From: Methanobacterium sp.
GTDB taxonomy: Archaea; Methanobacteriota; Methanobacteria; Methanobacteriales; Methanobacteriaceae
DNA: 6,142 bases
Direction of reading: 5' to 3'
Assembly (NCBI GenBank): GCA_009712615.1
Contig: WASR01000133.1
Location: forward strand, 1-6,142
The translations under genes and the position numbers were made by a program. Positions 1 to 5,899 of the stretch are shown here, piece by piece; within the stretch, counting starts at the first letter, position 1; the number at the start of each line of letters is the position of its first letter. Below the pieces are notes generated by a model, which ran no database searches, was not told the DNA's origin, and saw nothing but the letters and a program-made list of their open reading frames with translations.

Positions 1-6
1 GAATTA

Positions 7-441
7 ATGGATGCAGACGACTGGATAGAAGAAGAATGGATAGATGAGGAAGAATGGATAGAAGACAGTTGGATGGAACTTGAAAAAGACCGGGTCGAAA
101 AGGTAATCAAGTGCAGTAAGAGAAAAATCAAAGCTTCCAAAGATAAAGCCGCAACTGAACAGGTGACTCTAATTTTTGAAGACACTGACAACCTAGATAT
201 CGAAGAAACCTACGCAATAAAAATTGTCGGAGCTAAGGTATCTGTAGGTCAGCACACCAAAAACAACACGGTTTTCAAGGAAGTAGCTGCAAAAAACATC
301 AATGAAAAAAGGTTTTTGGAGTATGTGGCAGGTCAGATTGAGGATGTTAACGGACCTGAACTCAAACTAACCCTTGCATTTGAAAAAGGTTACTCCATAG
401 AAATAACAGACTACATTTCTGTTGAAGAGCAAAAAAAATAA
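7..441 (+). CDS. Acidic Trp-rich hypothetical protein (possibly 5'-truncated)
   Basis: I do not recognise this 144-residue protein. Residues 1-28 are extremely acidic (about 15 Asp/Glu against one Lys) and carry evenly spaced tryptophans at 6, 11, 17 and 22, each followed by Ile or Met, giving a repeated W-I-E/D pattern. Residues 29-50 are Lys-rich and basic. The remainder (about 52-140) alternates hydrophobic and charged residues as expected of a small beta-rich fold. There is no signal peptide or membrane segment. The frame stays open to the window edge (two codons before the ATG), and only six bases are visible upstream, so no ribosome binding site can be checked and the true start may lie outside. 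It ends in a Lys-rich tail at a TAA, and faces a second acidic Trp-rich gene across 47 bases. That the ORF is coding is supported by its length and composition; the function is unknown. Confidence 0.7.
   Translation: MDADDWIEEEWIDEEEWIEDSWMELEKDRVEKVIKCSKRKIKASKDKAATEQVTLIFEDTDNLDIEETYAIKIVGAKVSVGQHTKNNTVFKEVAAKNINEKRFLEYVAGQIEDVNGPELKLTLAFEKGYSIEITDYISVEEQKK
22..77 (+). repeat. In-frame short tandem repeat encoding W-I-E/D units
   Basis: Four copies of TGGATAGA or its variant TGGATGGA start at 22, 37, 55 and 70. The spacings of 15, 18 and 15 bases are all multiples of three. A longer exact 12-base copy, AGAATGGATAGA, occurs at 33-44 and 51-62. The repeat encodes the acidic tryptophan-containing N-terminus of the first gene. 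Because spacing preserves the reading frame, copy-number change would alter the length of this segment without breaking the protein; that consequence is inference. Confidence 0.65.
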
Positions 442-443
442 GC

Positions 444-482
444 TTTTAAAAAAAAATTCTTGTTTTTAAATCCCTTTTTTTT
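444..482. terminator. Bidirectional AT-rich terminator between convergent genes
   Basis: The gap between the two convergent small genes holds T5 (463-467) and T8 (475-482) runs for the + strand. It also holds an A9 run (448-456), which reads as oligo-T on the - strand. TTTAAAAA and TTTTTAAA (463-470) flanking TTCTTG can also pair as a weak A/T-only hairpin. Oligo-T tracts are the usual archaeal termination signal, so this segment probably ends both transcripts. Confidence 0.6.
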
Positions 483-488
483 AATATA

Positions 489-911
489 TCATTTTATTTC
501 TTTGAGCCAACCTAAAACTTCATCGGCAATTTCCTCGGAAATATCTTCAATCCAATCTTGTTCACTCCATTTGCACACATCTTCTTCTGCTACATCACCC
601 ACAAAATCTTCTATTCTATCGTTATCGGTCCATTCTCCAACTGTTGATTCGCAGAAACTGTAATCTTTGTCATGATTATCGAATTTGACTTCCCAATTCT
701 TAGAATTTCTAATTTCCCAGTACCAATAAAAATTGCGAACAGTTTCTTCGTCTTTATCCTCTTTTTCAAAGTTTTCTTCAAGTTCGTAACCAACAATCAA
801 CAGAAGATCACTATCTAAGTATATCTTTTTATCGTAGGAATCACCTAAATCTTGTTTCCTCTCTAATTTCGTGGTTTCTATTTTGTCAACGAGTTCATCT
901 TTCCCTATCAT
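489..911 (-). CDS. Highly acidic Trp-rich hypothetical protein
   Basis: This is an unrecognised 140-residue protein. I place the start at the ATG at 911-909 because GAGGAGT lies 4-5 bases upstream (922-916). A longer TTG start at 929 would put that ribosome site inside the gene. The protein has about 43 Asp/Glu against 18 Lys/Arg, a net charge near -25, and seven tryptophans. A central aromatic cluster includes YWYW around residues 62-65, and the C-terminus contains an acidic D-W-I-E-D stretch followed by a likely amphipathic helix. No signal peptide or membrane segment is visible. The strong negative charge on a small soluble protein could suit an inhibitor, immunity protein or DNA mimic, but no motif shows this. 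It converges on the other acidic gene at 7-441 and is divergent from fprA. Coding status is well supported by the SD and length; the function is unknown. Confidence 0.75.
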   Translation of the reverse strand: MIGKDELVDKIETTKLERKQDLGDSYDKKIYLDSDLLLIVGYELEENFEKEDKDEETVRNFYWYWEIRNSKNWEVKFDNHDKDYSFCESTVGEWTDNDRIEDFVGDVAEEDVCKWSEQDWIEDISEEIADEVLGWLKEIK

Positions 912-915
912 TATT

Positions 916-922
916 ACTCCTC
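916..922 (-). promoter_or_regulatory. Ribosome binding site deciding the start of the - strand acidic gene
   Basis: Read on the - strand, GAGGAGT lies 4 bases before the ATG at 911-909. It is a strong match to the archaeal anti-SD and excludes the longer TTG start at 929, which would place it inside the coding region. Confidence 0.75.
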
Positions 923-959
923 TAAACAAAATCTTCTTGATAATTTATTTGTTTTGCAA

Positions 960-976
960 TTCATTTATTTTTTCTT
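960..976 (-). promoter_or_regulatory. Possible BRE/TATA promoter for the - strand acidic gene
   Basis: Read leftward, AAGAAAAAATAAATGA combines a purine-rich BRE-like part with an A/T TATA-like part. It lies roughly 50-60 bases before the ATG at 911, giving a predicted start of transcription near 940 and a leader of about 30 bases. The surrounding sequence is AT-rich throughout, so the assignment is weak. Confidence 0.3.
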
Positions 977-1162
977 GTGAAAAAAAATAAAATGCCAAAT
1001 CAACTGCATCAACAAATTTAAACGGGTGGAAATAATGTTTTAAGTAATTTAAGGAATATAACAGAACTTTTTTATGCTTTAAAAACCAAATAATAATATT
1101 CATACATTGGTAATTAATGTTTCAGATCAAGGAGTACAAAGGGCAGATATCTCTTTATTCCA

Positions 1163-1172
1163 TTTAAATATA
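1163..1172 (+). promoter_or_regulatory. Likely TATA box of fprA
   Basis: TTTAAATATA lies about 40 bases before the fprA ATG. With the usual archaeal spacing of about 25 bases, transcription would start near 1192. That leaves a short leader that contains the GGTGGT ribosome site at 1201-1206. The upstream bases are not strongly purine-rich, so the BRE is poor. Confidence 0.5.
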
Positions 1173-1209
1173 GTGATATGTATTTTAAGTAAGGAACTCG
1201 GGTGGTACA

Positions 1210-2385
1210 ATGATTAAAACAATAAAAGAAAATGTATATTCTGTTGGTGTAGAGGATTGGGATAGAAGAATATTCGATGAACTCATACAAATTCCTGATG
1301 GAACCAGCTATAACTCGTATCTAGTAAAGGGTAGTGATAAAATTGCACTTATAGATACTGTGGATCCTGCAAAAACTGAAGAACTAATTGAAAATCTCAA
1401 AGCACTCGAAGTAAATATTGATTATGTCATTGCAAATCACGCAGAACAGGACCATTCAGGAAGTTTACCTGCGATATTGGAACATTATCCTGATGCAGTT
1501 GTTGTTACCAATGCTAAATGTAAAGAACTCTTGACTGAATTTTTACTGATATCCGAAGATAAATTTATGACAGTTAAAGATGGTGACATCCTGGATCTTG
1601 GAGATAAAACACTGAAATTTATAATTACTCCTTGGGTTCATTGGCCAGACACCATGGTTAGTTATCTTAAACAAGATAAGATCTTGTTCTCATGTGACTT
1701 TTTTGGTTCCCATGTAGCAACCAGCCATACATTTGCAAACGACAGAGATATTTACAAACCTGCAAAACGATACTACGCAGAGATAATGATGCCATTCAGG
1801 ACAATAATTAAAAACAACCTGAAAAAAATTGGAGCAGAAGAGATAAAAATTATTGCACCTAGCCATGGCCCAATATATAAAAATGCAGGGTATATTATCG
1901 ATGCATATACTGATTGGACATCTGATGAAAGTAAAAATGAGGTTATAATTCCTTATATATCAATGCACGGCAGTACAGAAAAAATGGTAAATTATTTAGT
2001 GGATGTTTTAATTAAAAAAGGCGTGAATGTTAAACCATTGAATTTAACATACACAGACATGGGTGAAGTGGCCCTGGGATTGGTTGATGCCACTACCATG
2101 ATCGTTGCATCACCAATAGTGTTGACTGGACCACATCCAAGCGTTGTCTATGCAACTTACCTGGCTAATGCTCTAAGACCTAAATTGAAGTATGTTTCTG
2201 TCATAGGGTCCTATGGATGGGGTGGAAGAATGCTCGAACAAATAGAGGGTATGATTAAAAATTTGAAGGTTGAAACTATTGAACCTTTAATAATCAAGGG
2301 ATTTCCAAAGGAAGACGACTACAAAAAATTGGATGAAATTGCTGAACAAATATTTGAAAAACATTCTGAACTTGGAATTATCTGA
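1210..2385 (+). CDS. fprA: F420H2 oxidase (flavodiiron protein FprA)
   Basis: This 391-residue cytoplasmic protein belongs to the flavodiiron (A-type flavoprotein) family. In methanogens the family reduces O2 to water with F420H2, protecting oxygen-sensitive enzymes. The N-terminal metallo-beta-lactamase-like domain (about 1-243) shows the full di-iron ligand set: the H-x-E-x-D-H motif at H77, E79, D81 and H82, then H144, D163 and H219, with family-typical spacing. The C-terminal flavodoxin domain (about 244-391) has the FMN phosphate loop S-M-H-G-S-T-E-K-M at 251-259 and later FMN-contact loops SPIVLTGPHP (301-310) and SYGWGG (334-339). Length is normal for the two-domain form; there is no rubredoxin extension or neighbouring rubredoxin gene. 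The start is fixed by GGTGGT at 1201-1206. F420H2 rather than rubredoxin as donor is inferred from the methanogen context. The gene appears monocistronic, with its own TATA box and a hairpin at its end. Confidence 0.93.
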   Translation: MIKTIKENVYSVGVEDWDRRIFDELIQIPDGTSYNSYLVKGSDKIALIDTVDPAKTEELIENLKALEVNIDYVIANHAEQDHSGSLPAILEHYPDAVVVTNAKCKELLTEFLLISEDKFMTVKDGDILDLGDKTLKFIITPWVHWPDTMVSYLKQDKILFSCDFFGSHVATSHTFANDRDIYKPAKRYYAEIMMPFRTIIKNNLKKIGAEEIKIIAPSHGPIYKNAGYIIDAYTDWTSDESKNEVIIPYISMHGSTEKMVNYLVDVLIKKGVNVKPLNLTYTDMGEVALGLVDATTMIVASPIVLTGPHPSVVYATYLANALRPKLKYVSVIGSYGWGGRMLEQIEGMIKNLKVETIEPLIIKGFPKEDDYKKLDEIAEQIFEKHSELGII

Positions 2386-2399
2386 AAATTCCAAGTTTT
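2369..2399 (+). terminator. Hairpin spanning the fprA stop codon
   Basis: AACTTGGAATT (2369-2379) and AATTCCAAGTT (2387-2397) are perfect complements of 11 base pairs around a 7-base loop (2380-2386). The fprA TGA stop (2383-2385) lies within the loop, and the right arm runs into TTTT (2396-2399). The shape is that of a hairpin-plus-T terminator or a 3'-end stabilising stem. It sits before the separate rtcB promoter, which supports a transcript end here. Confidence 0.6.
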
Positions 2400-2421
2400 G
2401 TAATGATAACAATTTCCATGG

Positions 2422-2438
2422 GAAAAATGATATATAAG
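2422..2438 (+). promoter_or_regulatory. BRE/TATA promoter of rtcB
   Basis: GAAAAATGATATATAAG couples a purine-rich BRE-like part to a good archaeal TATA box (TATATAAG, 2431-2438). The predicted transcription start is near 2460, giving a leader of about 90 bases before the rtcB ATG at 2554. TTTCC/GGAAA arms (2413-2417 and 2421-2425) form a small inverted repeat over the BRE. Further A/T-rich TATA-like stretches at about 2479 and 2517 are weaker alternatives; the latter would leave no room for the ribosome site. Confidence 0.6.
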
Positions 2439-2553
2439 TTTGCACATAAACCTATACAGTTAGCCAATGTTAACAGGATTATAAAACTTTAAAAATTGAT
2501 TTTACAGTTAAAAGAAGATTATAATTTAAAAATTCTGTTTTGGAGAGTTGTTT

Positions 2554-3999
2554 ATGGTTATGGAAGAATTAAAAAAGGTTAGAGATTGTGTTTGGGAAAT
2601 ACCCTCCAGCTATAAAAAGGGCATGAGGGTGCCTGGAAGAATTTATCAGGATGATGAAGGAATTGAAAGTCTTGAGAAAGGTGCAGCTGATCAAGTTGCT
2701 AATGTTGCAACACTTCCAGGAATACAAAAATTTTCAATAGGATTACCAGATATTCATTTTGGATATGGATTTAGTATCGGCGGAGTTGCAGCATTCAGTT
2801 CAAGAACTGGAGTTATAAGCCCGGGAGGAGTAGGTTTTGATATAAACTGTGGAGTTAGAATGGTGAGAACCAACCTCACAGAAGACGAAGTCAAGCCTAG
2901 AATTAAAGAACTTATTGACACCTTGTTTAAAAATGTGCCATCCGGTGTAGGAAGCAAAGGAAAGATCAGGTTAAAGGACGGAGAAATTGATGATGTTTTA
3001 AATAACGGAGCAGAATGGGCTGTAGAAAATGGTTACGGCTGGGAATCTGACCTCAATTTCCTTGAAGAGAATGGTAAGATGGAAAGTGCAGACTCCAGTA
3101 AAGTCAGTGAAAAAGCTAAAAAAAGGGGAATACCACAACTTGGATCCCTTGGTTCAGGAAATCACTTCCTAGAAATCCAGAAAATGGAAGATATTTACGA
3201 TGAAAAAGCTGCCAAAGCCTTCGGAATAGAGGAAGGTCAAATAACCATCATGATCCATTCTGGATCAAGGGGATGTGGCCATCAGATATGTGCAGATTAT
3301 TTGAGAACAATGGACAAAGCGTATAAAGCTTACAACATCGACCTTCCTGATCGTCAGCTTGCATGTGCTCCTGTAGATTCTCAAGAAGCCCAAGATTATT
3401 TTAAAGCCATGTCTTGTGCTGCGAATTATGCTTGGACAAACAGACAGATGATCCTTCACTGGGTCAGAGAATCCTTTGAAGAGGTGTACAAAAAGGATTC
3501 GGAAGATATGGAAATGGGTGTAGTCTATGATGTGGCACACAACATAGCCAAGAAAGAAAAACATACCATCAAAGGGATTGAAACAGAAGTTTATGTACAC
3601 AGGAAGGGTGCAACAAGAGCATTTGGTCCTGGAAGAGAAGAAATTCCTGAGGAGTACCGAAAAATTGGTCAGCCCGTTATGATCCCTGGTACAATGGGAA
3701 CAGCATCCTATATCTTGAAAGGAACAGAAATTGCCATGGAAGAAACATTTGGATCAACTGCCCATGGTGCTGGAAGAAAACTCAGTAGAGCAGGTGCTAA
3801 AAGAGAATTCAACGGTGACGATGTAAAGAGCATGCTCGCATCTAAAGGGATTACCTTAAGAGCAAATTCCATGCCAGTAGTTGCAGAAGAAGCTCCAGGA
3901 GCCTATAAAGATGTGGATCAGGTTGTAAACATCTGTCACAAAGCAGGAATTTCATTACTAGTTGGTAAAATGGTTCCTATCGGTGTAGCAAAGGGATAA
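2554..3999 (+). CDS. rtcB: RNA-splicing ligase RtcB
   Basis: This is the GTP-dependent RNA ligase that joins 2',3'-cyclic phosphate or 3'-phosphate ends to 5'-OH ends, needed for tRNA exon ligation in archaea and used in RNA repair. I start it at the ATG at 2554, eight bases after GGAG (2542-2545). The TTG at 2548 is too close to the SD. This gives 481 residues, the mature length of the well-studied Pyrococcus horikoshii enzyme. The Mn-binding and catalytic residues are all visible: D96 and C99 in GFDINCG, H204 in SGNHFLE, H235 in HSGSRG, H329 in DVAHN, the guanylylated histidine H404 in STAHGAGR, and K480 next to the C-terminus. No intein interrupts the gene, although inteins occur in some archaeal RtcBs. 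It needs the activator Archease in many organisms; no such gene is in this window. It is probably co-transcribed with the phosphorylase gene 21 bases downstream. Confidence 0.96.
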   Translation: MVMEELKKVRDCVWEIPSSYKKGMRVPGRIYQDDEGIESLEKGAADQVANVATLPGIQKFSIGLPDIHFGYGFSIGGVAAFSSRTGVISPGGVGFDINCGVRMVRTNLTEDEVKPRIKELIDTLFKNVPSGVGSKGKIRLKDGEIDDVLNNGAEWAVENGYGWESDLNFLEENGKMESADSSKVSEKAKKRGIPQLGSLGSGNHFLEIQKMEDIYDEKAAKAFGIEEGQITIMIHSGSRGCGHQICADYLRTMDKAYKAYNIDLPDRQLACAPVDSQEAQDYFKAMSCAANYAWTNRQMILHWVRESFEEVYKKDSEDMEMGVVYDVAHNIAKKEKHTIKGIETEVYVHRKGATRAFGPGREEIPEEYRKIGQPVMIPGTMGTASYILKGTEIAMEETFGSTAHGAGRKLSRAGAKREFNGDDVKSMLASKGITLRANSMPVVAEEAPGAYKDVDQVVNICHKAGISLLVGKMVPIGVAKG

Positions 4000-4020
4000 C
4001 ACAATTTTAGGGTTATTAAA

Positions 4021-4782
4021 ATGATTGGCATTATCGGAGGCACCGGAATTTATGAAATCGTTACTTTGGGTGATGAGATCGATACCAGAGTTATTAAAAC
4101 TCCCTATGGTAAATCCCCCGAAGTTTCCATATTTAAACTGCACGGAAAAAATGTTGCTTTCATGCCCAGACATGCAAAGGGTCATTCAAATCCGCCCCAT
4201 ATGGTGAATTACAGGGCCAATGTATTTGCAATGAAGGAACTTGGAGTGGAAAGAATAATAGCAACAAATGCCGTTGGTTCTTTAGAAAAAGCTGTGAAAC
4301 CAGGAGATTTTATGGTTCCACACGACTTTATCGATTTCACAAAGTTACGTCACGGAACTTTTTACGACAGCCGTACAGTTCACGTAGATGTAACTGAGCC
4401 GTACTGTAACTACATGAGGAATATAATTTCTTCATCGGGAGATGTTGTTGAAAATGGAGTCTATGTTTGTACAGAGGGTCCTAGATTTGAAACTCCCGCA
4501 GAAATTCAAATGTTTAAATTGATGGGCGGTACTGTAGTGGGTATGACAGGAATACCTGAAGCAGTGCTTGCGCGTGAACTTGAAATGTGCTACGCGAGCA
4601 TTTGTACTGTATCTAATTATGCAGCATCCATATCTCCAAATAATTTAACTATAGATGAAGTTTTTGAAATTATGGAGAAAAAAAAGCATGATCTGATTTC
4701 GTTAATGGATACTGCAATATCAAAGATGGGTGAAGAAAGGGATTGTGACTGTAAACAGGCACTTGAAGGTGCGGAAATATAA
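4021..4782 (+). CDS. mtnP: S-methyl-5'-thioinosine/thioadenosine phosphorylase (PNP/MTAP family)
   Basis: This 253-residue protein is in the trimeric purine nucleoside phosphorylase/MTAP family. It cleaves a methylthio-nucleoside with phosphate to a free purine and 5-methylthioribose-1-phosphate, clearing the by-product of polyamine and radical-SAM reactions. Motifs in order are the phosphate-binding GGTG at 6-9, MPRHAKGH at 48-55, NYRAN at 63-67, ATNAVGS at 81-87, TEGPRFET at 151-158, the MTG-PEA stretch at 175-181 and SNYAA at 198-202. Human MTAP has Asp at the base-recognition position where this protein has N199. Asn is typical of 6-oxopurine (inosine/guanosine-like) enzymes, so methylthioinosine is the likelier substrate, as in the methanogen route through prior MTA deamination. 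That specificity is inference; the symbol follows the family. The start is the canonical MIGIIGGTG N-terminus, with AGGGT at 4009-4013. Spacing suggests a bicistron with rtcB. Confidence 0.88.
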   Translation: MIGIIGGTGIYEIVTLGDEIDTRVIKTPYGKSPEVSIFKLHGKNVAFMPRHAKGHSNPPHMVNYRANVFAMKELGVERIIATNAVGSLEKAVKPGDFMVPHDFIDFTKLRHGTFYDSRTVHVDVTEPYCNYMRNIISSSGDVVENGVYVCTEGPRFETPAEIQMFKLMGGTVVGMTGIPEAVLARELEMCYASICTVSNYAASISPNNLTIDEVFEIMEKKKHDLISLMDTAISKMGEERDCDCKQALEGAEI

Positions 4783-4783
4783 A

Positions 4784-4789
4784 TTTTTT
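4784..4789 (+). terminator. Oligo-T terminator after the phosphorylase gene
   Basis: A T6 run begins two bases after the TAA stop codon. It has no preceding stem. Oligo-T tracts alone can terminate archaeal RNA polymerase, so it plausibly ends the rtcB-phosphorylase transcript before the nadA leader. Confidence 0.4.
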
Positions 4790-4791
4790 AC

Positions 4792-4800
4792 TATAACTAT
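4792..4800 (+). promoter_or_regulatory. Possible TATA box of nadA
   Basis: TATAACTAT is the best TATA-like run in the gap before nadA and would place the transcription start near 4820. That gives a leader of about 115 bases containing the major inverted repeat. There is no good BRE, since the upstream bases are T-rich, and TTTAATTG (4803-4810) is an alternative. The assignment is weak. Confidence 0.3.
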
Positions 4801-4810
4801 GTATTTAATT

Positions 4811-4931
4811 GATCGTTGCTTCAATTTACTAGGACGATCTTGTACTGCGAATTATTGTTGAGTGAGTATGATAATCATTAACCAAACATTTCATCTTGGT
4901 TAATCCACTCATAATAATTATCAAGGATGAT
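4811..4931 (+). promoter_or_regulatory. Structured nadA leader with nested inverted repeats (possible cis-regulatory RNA)
   Basis: GATCGT (4811-4816) and ACGATC (4834-4839) form a first 6-bp stem. Downstream, three stem segments nest. AATTATT (4850-4856) pairs with AATAATT (4913-4919) for 7 bp. TGAGTG (4859-4864) pairs with CACTCA (4906-4911) for 6 bp. ATTAACCAA (4877-4885) pairs with TTGGTTAAT (4896-4904) for 9 bp around a 10-base loop. The basal end lies four bases before the nadA SD AAGGA (4923-4927). An alternative pairing, TGATAAT (4869-4875) with ATTATCA (4917-4923), and a TCATC in the apical loop (4891-4895) complementary to GATGA over the SD (4926-4930), could give competing folds. 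I match it to no known riboswitch class. The 9-bp arms could instead be an operator for a dimeric repressor. Confidence 0.5.
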
Positions 4932-4934
4932 ATT

Positions 4935-5852
4935 ATGTTAAATAAACTTCAAAAAGAGATTATAGAACTGAAAAAGGAAAAAAATGCCATTATATTGGCA
5001 CATAATTATCAAACTGGAGATATACAAGAAATCGCTGATTTTCTTGGAGACTCATTAGAGCTGTGTATCAAAGCATCTCAAATAGAAGATGCAGATATGG
5101 TTGTTTTCTGTGGAGTAGATTTCATGGCAGAAACTGCGGCCATTTTAAACCCTGAAAAATTGATTGTTTTACCAGATAAAAATGCAGAATGTCCCATGGC
5201 CCACATGTTAAAAGCTGAAGAGATAAAAACCTATAAAAAAAGGTATCCTGATGCTGCAGTTGTGCTCTATGTAAATACTCTTGCAGAGGCTAAGGCAGAA
5301 GCAGATATTTTATGTACTTCTGCAAATGCAGTTAAAGTGGTGGAAAGTCTTGATAACGATAGAATCCTTTTCGGTCCCGATACTAATTTAGGATGGTTCG
5401 TTTCCCATCAAGTTAAAGACAAAGAGATCATTCCTGCTCCAGAAGGAGGTCATTGTTACGTGCATAAAATGTTTAACCTCGCAGACCTGTACTTCCTGAG
5501 GGAAAAATATCCTGAAGCAGATATTCTGGTACATCCGGAATGTGATCCAGAGGTACAAGAATATGCAGACCATGTTTTAAGCACTGGTGGTATGATGGCC
5601 CATGCTAAAAACTCTGATAAAACCACATTTATTATTGGTACAGAGTACGACCTTGTAACCAGACTTAGAAGAGAAAATCCTGATAAAACTTTCATTCCTG
5701 CTCTGGATGATGCTCTGTGTGAAAATATGAAACTTCACACCCTAGAAAAAGTTAAAAATTCTATGTTAAACCAGGAATATGTTGTAAAAGTCCCTGAAGA
5801 TATAGCAATGAAAGCAAAAACAGCCATTGATAGGATGCTTGAAGTATCCTAA
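4935..5852 (+). CDS. nadA: Quinolinate synthase NadA
   Basis: This oxygen-sensitive [4Fe-4S] enzyme condenses iminoaspartate with dihydroxyacetone phosphate to quinolinate, the NAD precursor. The ATG at 4935 follows AAGGA (4923-4927) by seven bases and gives 305 residues, normal for the short archaeal/Thermotoga-type NadA. The longer TTG start at 4896 would fall inside a leader stem. The three conserved cluster cysteines are C86 (in NAECPMA), C174 (in GGHCYVH) and C262 (in LCENMK). Other family motifs are AHNY at 22-25, GDS at 38-40, the FMAETA stretch at 63-68, CTSANA at 127-132, GPDTNLG at 147-153, HPEC at 200-203 and GTE at 235-237. Three homologous domains are expected from the family. 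Partner genes for aspartate oxidation/dehydrogenation or NadC are not in the window. The gene is preceded by a structured leader that may control it, and is probably monocistronic. Confidence 0.95.
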   Translation: MLNKLQKEIIELKKEKNAIILAHNYQTGDIQEIADFLGDSLELCIKASQIEDADMVVFCGVDFMAETAAILNPEKLIVLPDKNAECPMAHMLKAEEIKTYKKRYPDAAVVLYVNTLAEAKAEADILCTSANAVKVVESLDNDRILFGPDTNLGWFVSHQVKDKEIIPAPEGGHCYVHKMFNLADLYFLREKYPEADILVHPECDPEVQEYADHVLSTGGMMAHAKNSDKTTFIIGTEYDLVTRLRRENPDKTFIPALDDALCENMKLHTLEKVKNSMLNQEYVVKVPEDIAMKAKTAIDRMLEVS

Positions 5853-5857
5853 TACTA

Positions 5858-5897
5858 TTTTTTTTAGAAATTTAAACGGAAATAAGAATAAAAAAAA
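5858..5897. terminator. Bidirectional oligo-T terminator between nadA and the small - strand gene
   Basis: A T8 run at 5858-5865, six bases after the nadA stop, would terminate the rightward transcript. An A8 run at 5890-5897, read as T8 on the - strand just after the stop of the small leftward gene, would terminate the opposite transcript. No clear stem precedes either, as is usual for archaeal oligo-T termination. Confidence 0.6.
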
Positions 5898-5899
5898 GT

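Larger units (their letters stand above)
912..1209. other. 298-base divergent intergenic region upstream of fprA
   Basis: This AT-rich stretch must contain the promoters of the leftward acidic gene and of fprA. Visible in it are a possible leftward TATA box near 961-969 and a purine/A-rich stretch at 979-990 that could be a second rightward BRE/TATA. There is also a GGGTGG (1024-1029) followed by a two-codon ORF (ATG TTT TAA at 1035-1043), and the likely fprA TATA at 1163-1172. A 16-codon ORF at 1117-1167 has no good ribosome site and is not called. I find no RNA gene, mobile element or long repeat here. Confidence 0.5.

Noticed and set aside
1014..1025. 12-base exact match AAATTTAAACGG also found at 5868-5879
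   Set aside because: Both copies are in AT-rich intergenic DNA, the core is a self-complementary A/T run and flanks differ; likely chance.
1085..1111. ACCAA-N17-TTGGT inverted repeat upstream of fprA resembling the ACCAA-N10-TTGGT arms before nadA
   Set aside because: Only five bases per arm and different spacing, so a shared regulator cannot be supported.
1117..1167. 16-codon ORF between the acidic gene and fprA
   Set aside because: No good ribosome site precedes it, it is very short, and it overlaps the likely fprA TATA box at its end.
2548..2553. TTG start adding two residues to RtcB
   Set aside because: It lies only two bases after GGAG; the ATG at 2554 has proper spacing and gives the family length of 481.
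3265..3600. 111-codon open frame on the - strand inside rtcB
   Set aside because: It is antisense to conserved catalytic-domain sequence, has odd composition and no ribosome site; a shadow of rtcB.
4850..4931. tRNA, C/D box or H/ACA guide RNA in the nadA leader
   Set aside because: No cloverleaf, no paired C and D boxes, and the internal loop is one-sided, unlike an H/ACA guide pocket.
4896..4934. N-terminal extension of NadA from a TTG start
   Set aside because: The ATG at 4935 has a well-placed SD and gives the normal family length; the extension translates a hairpin arm.
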